From NCBI GenBank assembly GCA_000310025.1, contig FN649731.1, forward strand, positions 3,898,502-3,919,086: 20,585 nt of DNA, read 5' to 3'. The translations under genes and the position numbers were made by a program. Numbering within the stretch: the first letter of the stretch is position 1; each line of letters begins with the position of its first letter. The notes under the pieces were generated by a model. That model had not been told where the DNA came from, made no database searches, and worked only from the letters and a program-made list of their open reading frames with translations. This DNA is from Ectocarpus siliculosus (lineage: Eukaryota; Sar; Phaeophyceae; Ectocarpales; Ectocarpaceae). Below, one piece after another: positions 9,201-18,078 of the stretch.

Positions 9201-12200
9201 AAATATTAATGAGCCTCGGAAGTGCCGATATATGTTTCCAGAAAAATTACGCGCTCCGACAACAGATGGCCGTGCTTGATAGGAATTTGTCCCCAAAATC
9301 ATAGAATACTTTGACCCCTTTCCCCGGGGAGTTGTAGAGGTAATGCAGGAAGAAAAAATTGGAGATTTCCCACGCCCACACACGCAGCAGTTACTCGGTT
9401 CAAACCAAGAGAAACAGAGAAGCACTCAGCCAAACACGCAACACCGCTGGGAGGGGCAAGACAGCACTGGCGAGGGAAAAGGGAGCCAAACATACAGCTC
9501 GTGGCGGGTGTCATCATTGTCATTGCTGTTGCTTCGGTGTGTGGGGAGGGATCGTCGGTAAAACCCAAACCTGCGCCCAGGGCAAGAAAAAATACAAACT
9601 GATCCTAGCAGACGCGGCAGGGTTTTTTCAGGCTGTTGCAGACTCTCGCGCCCGCAATTTCTGGGCGTCCTACAGCCTCCTGGTCGGTGTGAATCACCAC
9701 GCAAGACGGACCACAGGCAATAGATCGGCGTCCGGCTACGGTATGACCTGTGGGCCGTAGGAGCTGGTTTTTGGGTCTCGCTGTCGAAATCAAGTCGGTG
9801 ATCCGGTCAAAAACAGAAAACATACAACGAGAGAAGCGAGATCGGCATGCAATACAATCGATTTCTTACCTCTTGGGGTCAAGAATCAAGGAAAACACTT
9901 GCAGGGTGCCACCTGTGTTCACTCTCTGTCCGTGGCAACGTGGGGTTTCTCGGTCACTTCGCTTAATCCCGAACCTAGCTTGCTTTTGAAACTAGGGAAC
10001 CCAACATCATGACAAGGGCTTTGCCTTCTTGTTTTCTAACGGAAAGTTAGGCACCAATGGGTCGGATTTTCCGTGTTGTACGTCAAACAGCCGAAAAGGG
10101 CAACACAGCACCCCAGCTGCTGCAGCACTCGCAGACACGGTTAGCTCGCGTGTGCCGCGACGCGTGCAGCGGCGCGTGCATGATGAGCGCACAGATCCAT
10201 GCTACACGGTGTGGTGAATAACTTTCAGATCGGTTGCTCGTGTCTCGCCAAAAGGTGGGAGAAAATGTCTTGGCTGACGGTGTGCCCTGCCGCAAATTAA
10301 ACAGAAGGCGATTTTTTCTTTTTTATTGATATGGAGAAATCGAGTGATAACCCTGCGAAAATTTCAAGGGTGAGAGCAAACGGCAGTGTGCTTTGGCATC
10401 ATAGGATGCACATGATGGCAAAACCTTGAAGGCTGCCACCCTTACTCATTGAACTCCGCCTGGGTGAGCTTACTCTCACTCACAGGTTAGACATATCGCG
10501 AGACTTCGTGAATCAAAACGACAAGGTTTTTCACGGAGAAACCCGAGAGCGCGACGGCGAGAAAGGACAAACAATTTTTGTTCGAGACCAATCGTTCTTG
10601 CGGAAATGCCATAGGTCAGCACATGGTCTCTCATCCCACTCTCTCGGTGGCCTGCAGTTGTAGATGCAGAGGGAAACGTAGCGGTAAGTTGAACAGACAA
10701 CCAAACGACAAGGCCTCCGACGGAAAACACATATCAGAGGTTGAAGTCCCGAAGGTGTTTTCTTCATCCGTGACCTGAGACGTCAGAGGTTGATTGCTTG
10801 GCGTGTCATCCCTTTTTCACACCATGCTGGTGATTTTTGCTTTGTGCACGCAAACACTTCTCTTCTTCTACTAAACCAGAAACCAAACCAAACCTGACCA
10901 TGGATCCATACGCTGTTCCCTACCATGTATCAACGGTCTGAGGGTGGCTGCAGGCTATGGGGCAACCTCTGGCAGTCACCCTACCGTGGGAATTGCGGCT
11001 ACAGTCGTCAATACACGCTTTCAGGACGGGGTACGGGCGTGTTCCTTTTTCATGTGCTTGTCTGCAGGCAACTTGGCGACTCTTCCCAGTTCTTTTTTCA
11101 CCGACATTTCTCAGAGAGAGCCGTCTGCATTCCGTGCTCGTTCTTACTTCAGAATACCGTCTCAGGCTTGAAGCTTTGTCTAACGATGACAAGCACAGCC
11201 AGGCAAACTATACACCCCGCTCGGAGCGCGCCGGCTGGTGCAGGCGGCAAGCTTTACGCGTGCTTGTGTGGGGTGTGCTTCTCTGCTCTGTCTCAACCTC
11301 TCGTAATGGGAAGATCCGATCTATTGGTGAAATTTCACGCAGTGGCATGCCCTGTGCCTGGTCTCTTCGCCCCAGGATTCAGCGCCAAGTGGAGGTACTC
11401 TATGCTGTTTGTGCTCGTCTTGAAAGGGTACACTTGACCACAGCCACAACAAGAGGTGCTCAGCTAAGAATCGCACACCAAAACCTATATTTTGCTATTG
11501 GCCAACCACACAGAGGAGGGCTAACAACAGAGCACCTGGCAAAAACGATGCTTGATATTTACATCGCATCGTGCATGCGATAACTATAGGTAAACAGCGA
11601 TACGTACAAGGTTGCTCTCACCTTCGTATCAAGACACGCAGTAGTGCAGGCGTGAATCCTGTGTTTGATATACTGCTGGACAAGCAGAGTGCATTTGATG
11701 GGATAAGTCTATTCGGTTATCCGTATTAGTTTTTTTATCATTTTTCTAGAACAAGTTTCCGCCTGGTGAACATTGACTTTGTTCTTGACATACGAATGTT
11801 CAGCAGGTGTCATTCTGAGTATCATAGCTTGCTGAGTCGTATTACGCACGTAAGTACGTCGCCAGAATTACTTGTTGCTGGCGACTGGTTGATGCTATAC
11901 AGCATATGATTGGTCAACCTTATGTTGAGTACGTGTTGTATACGCACGAGACGAAGTCAGTCGGATATTTGCCCAAGGGGTCATGTTGTCTGATTGGTTT
12001 GACACTTTGGGATACAAGTTCAAGTGTGTTTCCGTCGGTATGCTTTGCTTGGATGGTGCAGCCCTCGCGCAAGAGGCCACCTGGGAACTCTTCGTCCTCG
12101 TGCAAGAGCCCGCCGGCACAACTCTCTCACGGAAGTTGATTGCCACAATCAGTGTAAGCCGTGTCGCAACGCACCACGTGCGGATACGCTGTGCTCTGAG

Positions 12201-13515
12201 TTACGCTTGTGACCGACTGCAAGATCGCATCAGGTGCTTCGCTTACGTACATCGGACGCCACTCGCCTTGGGCTATCTCTTGTCGTACGCACGAGCTGCA
12301 GACAGAGATTTGAACTCTCTCTGTCCACACACTTGACAAGCCCGTGCCAAAGGTCATCTAGGTACACGCCGTTTTCGTCAGCTTCAAGCCTCACACCACA
12401 CACCTCCATTCCCGAAAGGTTATGAGCCTCGGTTAACGCGCTGGAGCTACGGTCGCACGAGTCAAGTGTTCGAGTACAAGATCTCAGGGAGCCAGGATCA
12501 AGGTCGAGATCTCTACAAGGAAATTTTGAGTCAGAAGACGCACCAGACTTCTCAGGAGCCACGCTCCAGGAAATCAACGAAGAAGAAAAGGACCAGGGTT
12601 CTACCCCCGCAAGTGTTCAACGACAGCCCGTCATTTCGTTGAACAGGACGCTTAGGTCCCAAGGACCAGCGCACAGCACCCCAAGCGTCGAGACTGCTGC
12701 AGGACTCGACGGCAAGACAAGGGGGGAGCTGAAACGGATGCAAATCAAAGGATTGATACGATATGACGAGGACGAATCAGCTAGACTTGAATTGCCCCCT
12801 GACCCGATGGAAGGGGGCGGGCTCGGTGAGCCCTCAAAGTAGATCCTCCACATCATGTCTGATATCTCGGCACTGAGTGCCTTTCCAGTCCGAATACCTA
12901 CATATACCCATCGTTGCATGAGTACTGACCAGAATTCATATTACAGTATAGACATTCCATCAGAAAAGTGTCGTTCATGATCACTTCCAAGGCTGGTCAT
13001 ACGCTGCAACTTGGGTAGGTATTCAGACTGGAAAGGAAGGCATCAGTGCCGAGATATCACACTTGACGTGGAGAATCACGGAAAGCAAGACCAGCCCGGA
13101 GTCCTGAAAGACCTGGTTCCTTGCTGAACAGCAGTCTTGACAAGCGACGCTCCTTACAGCAGTACATACTATAGCCTACACTGGAGGCAAATATAATAGC
13201 TGGTATTGGAGACTTTGTATCAGATTTTGAAATCGTATATTTCGTACTTCTATCTATCAACTGCGGCAGGAAGCAATTCGTACGTAGTCTTGCAGCAAAG
13301 GACCCTCTGTCTCTAGCTAACATAGCTCTTGATGAAGTTTCAAATTAGCTCACCGTGCCAAGGTCCATGGGATTCTTGACGATCTGGGGGTAATCGGGGA
13401 TGCCCATCGCTTTTGGGTTGACCGGCTCTCGAAAGGCAAGTGTCTCCGGCTTGTTGAAGAACGAGTTGACGATTTTCGACACCTGCTGCAACCCATTGCT
13501 GTCGCCCGAAGACAT
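6229..13515 (-). CDS. Compact bromodomain + NET domain protein (BET/GTE-like), five exons, complete
   Basis: Exons on the minus strand, all phase 0: 13515-13354, 8870-8703, 7706-7584, 6979-6911 and 6495-6229 (TAA), giving 262 residues. The ATG at 13515 has an in-frame TAA 24 bases upstream. The bromodomain covers residues 9-105: LQQVSKIVNSFF helix, IPDYPQIVKNPMDLGT|VRTKLEEG across the first junction, and SNCILYNSPG, whose Asn85 is the acetyl-lysine-binding Asn. The WPF shelf reads LAF. After about 30 residues comes a NET domain (about 130-190): TLDEKVRFTYDLY, VGQVMEQVDARCPQAL and VELNVDMLDPLTFRFVERLL, aligning column by column with the BRD4 NET domain from memory. The tail is Ser/Gly-rich (Gly8) and ends in a basic, NLS-like KKRK...RPKKQRA. 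Such proteins read acetylated histones and recruit transcription factors (family knowledge). The exon 3 acceptor (CAG|ACC) is the least certain junction. Confidence 0.9.
6502..6531 (-). repeat. AAC microsatellite at the last bromodomain-gene acceptor
   Basis: About ten GTT units on the plus strand (AAC on the gene strand) sit directly before GTGAAG|GTG, the acceptor of the final exon at 6495. The pyrimidine-rich tract lies farther upstream, around 6545-6595. The microsatellite contains no AG, so the exon-proximal AG remains the first AG after the tract. Confidence 0.85.
10957..11583 (+). CDS. Unrecognised 208-aa ORF inside the bromodomain-gene intron
   Basis: This ATG-started frame of 208 codons is the longest unbroken ORF in the window that is not part of a recognised gene. 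The translation is rich in Arg, Leu and Ser and shows no domain I can name; the C-terminal part reads EVLYAVCARLERVHL and ends IASCMR. A second overlapping frame (10925-11437) is also open for 170 codons, which argues for base composition rather than selection. It lies antisense to the host gene. It could be chance, a transposon remnant or a nested gene; the sequence alone does not decide. Confidence 0.2.
   Translation: MGQPLAVTLPWELRLQSSIHAFRTGYGRVPFSCACLQATWRLFPVLFSPTFLRESRLHSVLVLTSEYRLRLEALSNDDKHSQANYTPRSERAGWCRRQALRVLVWGVLLCSVSTSRNGKIRSIGEISRSGMPCAWSLRPRIQRQVEVLYAVCARLERVHLTTATTRGAQLRIAHQNLYFAIGQPHRGGLTTEHLAKTMLDIYIASCMR
12426..12842 (+). pseudogene. Open frame without a start, possible decayed coding remnant
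   Basis: A frame is open from just after TGA at 12423 to TAG at 12840-12842, 138 codons, without a good ATG start. The translation is hydrophilic and acidic/basic mixed (for example TLQEINEEEKDQGSTPAS and GELKRMQIKGLIRYDEDESA), which looks more like real protein than the surrounding frames. It resembles the linker parts of retroelement polyproteins in composition only; no catalytic motif is present. A neighbouring frame is also open for much of the same stretch, so confidence is low. Confidence 0.25.
12842..13078. repeat. Imperfect inverted repeat (hairpin of about 240 bp)
   Basis: Arm 1 (12842-12932) and arm 2 (12993-13078) are reverse complements with scattered mismatches and small indels. 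The best part is GATATCTCGGCACTGA, with TTTCCAGTC(C/T)GAATACCTAC close behind it. The outer parts CTCCAC and the inner GTTGCA...GACCAG also match. The loop is about 60 bp. It could be a MITE or a microRNA-type precursor; no terminal duplication was identified. Confidence 0.75.
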
Positions 13516-13744
13516 GGTATATCGACCAGCACGTTACGGGTACCAGCAGTGCAAGCAGGCTGTGGCAGTAGCGTACTTCGGTTGTTGATGACCACGATGG
13601 CAACGACGTTCCGGGGGGCACGCAGAATGTACTTCATGATGCTATATACCAGCCTATCTAAACTGTGAGTTACAGTAGTGTCTGCGTGCTGCTGCAGTGC
13701 GTTGCGGCACAGGACACACAGGAAGCGGAGCGAGAGAGGAAAAT
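13516..13744. promoter_or_regulatory. Divergent promoter region, bromodomain gene / NDUFB3
   Basis: Only 229 bp separate the ATG of the bromodomain gene (13515, minus) from the ATG of NDUFB3 (13745, plus), so both 5' UTRs and promoters must lie here unless a non-coding 5' exon exists farther out. A TATA-like string (CTATATACC, 13642-13650) sits about 95 bp before the NDUFB3 start. No other element was identified. Confidence 0.6.
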
Positions 13745-15565
13745 ATGGTCTTTGGTGGACAGGACGCGTGGCGAAAGCACCCGATGCTGACGGGCTGCTA
13801 CAAGCGACCCTTCCCCGGCCTAGGTATTGCATTGGGTCTCTTTGCGGGCTACTGCGTACTGGATGGGACGATCAAGTTTGCAACAGGTGAGTTTGCTTTC
13901 GGTCGTCGTCAACACTGCGAAACACAACTCGCGATGCTTCAGCGCCGCGGCAGTTTCCTGGGGTATGGTGAAGAGGGAGATAGTAAAGGCGTGTGTATCA
14001 ATCCAAACCCGGTGGGTTACAACTTGGTGTGGTGGACGGTGTGCATTAGCAAACAGCAGCAACGTGTGTCACAGAGCAACACCGCGATTCACGCCGCATT
14101 CTGCACTCAAAAACAACGTGTTTGTTTCAGAGGGCAGAGGCCCGAGTTTTGCTACACTGCTACTTGTACAAGACAGATCATCCACACACCCTCGCATGCC
14201 GGAGGGTTCGCAGACTCTCTTCCATTATCCATGCTCTGGGTAGTGGCATCTGAAGTACTATTTAAAACTTATACTACCTGTAAATGGGAAGACCACATAA
14301 CACAACAATTTTGTATGTACGACGACGAGTCCGCAGGGCATGTCTGGCCGTGCTACTGAAGTACTAAAGTAGATGAACAGCCTGCTGGGACTCCCTGCTG
14401 GTGACTGCAGCGGCCCCGGCCCTGGCCCTGTACAGCATCAGCCATATAGTAACGCAACCGTTCCAGATTCCCCCCGTTTTGTGACGTCTAGGCATGAACA
14501 TGCGAACCCCCTTTGAGACGCGCGCTCATCACGTCTATCGTGCATCCCTGCACGTCGGAACAGCTAATAGTCGAAAGCCGCATTCATGAAAGCGCTTGAG
14601 TCGTAGCGTGCTAGCCACCTTCTCAAGCTGTGAACACCGTGTGAACGTGCACCCAGCAAGAGCCCCAGTTCGACATGCTTCAACTATCGGTTATTTGTGC
14701 GAGATTGCCACCAATGGATTGCGAACAATGGATTGCAAACAATGGATTCTGTACTTCCTCGCGGACTGGCTGGCACATGACTCGACCGCAGACAACCTCT
14801 GTTCCATCATGTACATCAGGGCGCGTCCCCAGCCAGTGGTCGGCCATCCTCAACAGCCCCCGACTGTTTGTTTTGCGATGGCACGATACACTCATGCAGA
14901 CGAGAAACAAGCGCCCGAGATCGTTTCTTGCTTTCTGGAGAAATTGCGGTCGGATTTTGGTTTGTTTTGTCAGTCCCCCCCCCGTTCGATGGGGGAAGAA
15001 AGTCCCGTTCGCCCCGAAAGAAACCGAGTGGTGGTACAGCAGCACCGTTAGACTGGCCGTTTTTGTCGTCCGTTATGAAGCACACTCGGGGGGCTGGTAA
15101 CACAAGGTTTGGCCCCGTCCGCTAGGGGATGAAGGGTGATCGCGTTGCCAATGGGCTGGCTGATTGACAACGAGACGCGTTCGTTCGGAATGGAGGCACA
15201 GCAGTGTGTCGACCGGGTGCTGGAGGACTCATCATGGTCAACGTCTGTCAGCCTACTCTCGTTTTGCCAGCCGCACCGCGCCCGCCCAAGATTCCTTGTA
15301 TACCCTACGAGTTTCCACCACCCTGTCGCGGGCCCCCCTCGTGACGATGAATTGTCGAGGACTACTCGAGCTGATGTGGTTCGTTCATTCGAAATGTTTC
15401 GCAAAGCCACGCTCTAATTGCCCGCGCCCCTTTGTACACCGCCAACCTCTGCACTTACTCATGTGACCCCCCCCCCCCCCCCCCCATGTCGTCGCAGCTC
15501 CTACGAAAGATTTATACGCCCCGGGAACGTTCAAGTTCGAGGCTCAGGGCGAAGACGATGAATAG
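13745..15565 (+). CDS. NDUFB3: NADH:ubiquinone oxidoreductase subunit NDUFB3/B12, two exons, complete
   Basis: Exon 1 (13745-13886) and exon 2 (15498-15565, TAG) join in phase 1 (ACAG|gtgagt ... gtcgcag|CT) to give 69 residues. Residues 7-16 read DAWRKHPMLT and are followed by FPGLGIALGLFAGYCVLD, a single membrane helix. This arrangement, D-x-WR-K-HPML then PGLGIA, is that of the plant and stramenopile B12 subunit, from memory. The tail (PTKDLYAPGTFKFEAQGEDDE) is acidic. NDUFB3 is an accessory subunit of the membrane arm of mitochondrial complex I. The ATG at 13745 is the first ATG in its frame. Short length is normal for this family outside animals. Exon 2 is short and was placed by splice sites and frame, so the junction is less certain than exon 1. 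Confidence 0.82.
13887..15497 (+). other. 1.6-kb intron of NDUFB3
   Basis: The intron is GT-AG. It contains a three-copy 15-bp tandem (CAATGGATTGCGAA and variants, 14711-14750) and ends with a C19 run (15467-15485) only 12 bases before the acceptor. Overlapping ORFs at 14596-15125 and 15136-15466 have no recognisable domain. Confidence 0.75.
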
Positions 15566-18078
15566 TGGAGCGTGCTAGTAACCGAGGGCCCGCGGTAGCA
15601 TGACGCTATCTATCGTAGGGGAATATCGAGGGGGCTGTTCTGCGTGCCCGACCCTACTTTGGGGGGGCGTTTGATTTTGTGAGGGTGGCCCGACCGCCGT
15701 TGTTTGGGATTTTTTTTTTTTCTGTGTAATTCGGTTCTTGTTTGCGTGTGTCCCAGCTGTAGACTACGGGGTTGACGGTGGGACGGGGACGGCAAGCATT
15801 TTCGGTTGTTCAGTCTAGCGCGGCCAGATATCCGATACTTTTCAACCGGTTGCAGCGTAGCGGTAGTCGTTCAAATACGCCGCCGGAGCGAGTGGAAGAT
15901 GTTTGCAGGAGTTGTGATGTTCCCGATACGCATGGAACTCGATGATACACACCCCTGGGCATGATGTTCGGGGTTGCTCGTGGGGAGTACATGGTCGATC
16001 GACGTATACACGGCCGAACAGCCCAATCAACGGGTATGAACTCTGGATGGACGGGCATCGAAGCTGTATCTGCCAAACTGCTCAAGGAGTGTATGATTTC
16101 TGGATGGATGGACATCCAAGTCGCATCGTGCCATGGATCGGTTGCCCGTTAGTGTTTCGTGACTAGACCGTCAGCGACACGGACGGACGCGTGTATATTC
16201 CGTCCCTTGCCGAAGGGACAATACTCCCGATCTACGTCAAGTCCATGGGTGTGCCTTCTCTCGACTACGAGGCAGATACAGCACGTCCAAAGAGAGAAAT
16301 GACACAACGGTGCCAACGAACAGCCTCAAGCACAGCCTGCGCACCCCTACCATTTCAACCTTTCAAATCTTTTGCGTTGAAAGATCTGCAGGCAAAACGC
16401 TCGAAACGAGTTTTCAACTCGCAACGCTCCATCCCGGTGACGAGCAGCTGGCGATCTTGTAACGGCTGTTTTTTTGCCGGCCTTTGAATATCGAAGCGCG
16501 AGTGCAACGCCCTCGCTACCCTTAACAAGCCTACACTAGAGCGTCCAAGTTGTTTACCCTAATCCCCCAAAACGCAACGAACCACACAACACATTTCGCA
16601 CGAAAAACGGCGTTGGGGCACGCCTGCCGTGCCCGCCCGTGTGCATATGACGCACTACGTACTGTACCCGTGCATGAAAAAAAAAAAAAACGAGTAACTG
16701 TTGGTAACCGTCTCGGGGATTGCTCTAGGTTCGTTCGCAAGAAACGGAATGACAAGCTCAACCACACCCTCCCTTTTAAAACTCCATCTAGTTAACCCTT
16801 TCGCGCCTGCCAGTGCGCCAGTGCGCTCTCTCCGGCCCGCTAGCCTCACCTTACACTCTTTGAGCAGTCCAAGACGCTGATCAATCTTGAAACTGACAAC
16901 GATAGACACCAACAGCAAACACAAACAAGGAGAGCGCGAAACTGCTTCTCGCCATGGCCGCACCCAAAATAATACTTGAAAAAACAAAAACGCGAATTTC
17001 TCAGTAGAGAAAAGAAGGGTACCGGACGCTCTGCTTCTCTCTGCCGCACGACCGACCCCCCCCATTCTGGTGAATGACTACATCCAACTCTTGCGTTATA
17101 CATGTCGCCGAGGAACATTGCCAACTATAGTGTCGACCCCGCCGACTTGCCTCACGACCTTTGTAGCTTTCGTGACACAATCGTATCGCTTCCCAACAAC
17201 ACCCCAGCTCAAACCTAAAATTCTGTCCCACAAGAATCCAACAAAAACAAGCACCGCGCGCTCTCGCAAACACCTTTGCAGAACCCTAACCAGTACCCCT
17301 GAGCGCATGCACCCCCCCCCCCTCCCACCCCAACCTTCGCCCCCCCCCCTTTTTGCATGAAACGCCCGCAACAGAGGCGGCGGCGGCGTACAATTTTGGC
17401 TGAAGCAGCGGCGACATAGCGGCCCCACGGCGCTACGGGAATGCAAACCTCGGCGAAGTACACCCCTCTCCCCCGTTCCTCCTGCAACACTATTGAGTCT
17501 GCCAACGATGATCTAAGTATTTAAGGTCGAAACGAATACGTTCACGAGGCGGCCTGAAACCGCCTCGAGCACCCCCCAATCAACCCCATGGCATATATAT
17601 CTGGTTTGGCACAGCAAACGCAAGGATGACGAGACCACCTCCTCGTTAATTCTTGTGAAATGTACCATGGGCCGGCGAAACCCGGCATGTCGCTCTGTCC
17701 CCGCACTGTAGGGATGCAGAGGTCTAACGACTACGGCATGGGTTAACACCACCGCTCGCTCATCGTCGCCCTTACACGACAATATTGGTACCCTTGTCAT
17801 CGCGGCGGTGGGGATGTGCCCCTCGCTCCTAGCAGCACGTCTCCTGGAGGGTCCCCTTTGCGAGAAAGCAGGCTAATGAGAAAATAGAAGGGGGAGGGGG
17901 TGCGCAGACTATATCCCTAACCCTACCCCAACCTCCCCTATTGCATGCTCTATCCAGCATGGTTTCTTAATATAAAACCCCGCTAAGGCTACTGCTCTTG
18001 GAAGTCTGATACAACACCGGTGGTAACGTCCACGATCAACGAGGAGGAGGGGAGTCGATCGATTACAACAAGCCAACG
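15566..18078. other. Convergent intergenic region between NDUFB3 and CPS
   Basis: It lies between the NDUFB3 stop (15565, plus) and the CPS stop (18079, minus). It contains a plus-strand frame at 15942-16487 interrupted by one stop (listed separately), C-rich tracts at 17309-17350, and a minus-strand 136-codon ORF at 16655-17065 without domain. The 3' UTRs were not delimited. Confidence 0.6.
15942..16487 (+). pseudogene. Possible degenerate gene fragment with 57-bp in-frame repeat
   Basis: One frame runs from ATG 15942 to 16487 with a single TAG at 16164-16166. Before the stop it holds two 19-residue repeats, GYELWMDGHRSCICQTAQG and VYDFWMDGHPSRIVPWIGC, from a 57-bp duplication at 16034 and 16091. 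After the stop it continues TVSDTDGRVYIPSLAEGTIL and a further 80 or so residues. I do not recognise a family. The stop could be removed by an intron or mark a broken gene; chance is also possible. Confidence 0.3.

Larger units (their letters stand above)
8871..13353 (-). other. 4.48-kb intron splitting the bromodomain
   Basis: The donor is ACG|gtgagc at 13353 and the acceptor is gggttag|GTG at 8871. Joining the flanks gives PMDLGT|VRTKLEEG, exactly the expected bromodomain order, so no exon is missing in between. The intron contains a 208-codon opposite-strand ORF (10957-11583), an open frame (12426-12842) and an imperfect hairpin (12842-13078). The 8871-10900 part shows nothing recognisable apart from a short 41-bp direct repeat near 9182-9249. 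Confidence 0.85.

Noticed and set aside
13340-13832. Long minus-strand ORFs over the first bromodomain exon (93 and 160 codons)
   Set aside because: They are shadows in other frames. The real frame here is only 56 codons before its stop in the intron, and it encodes the unmistakable first half of the bromodomain.
16655-17065. 136-codon minus-strand ORF
   Set aside because: Its composition is dominated by homopolymer-derived Phe runs and Arg/Leu, there is no domain, and it ends in the T-run region.
17905-17935. Telomere-like CCCTAACCCTA string
   Set aside because: It has only about two degenerate units within unique sequence, so it is not a telomere or convincing interstitial telomeric array.
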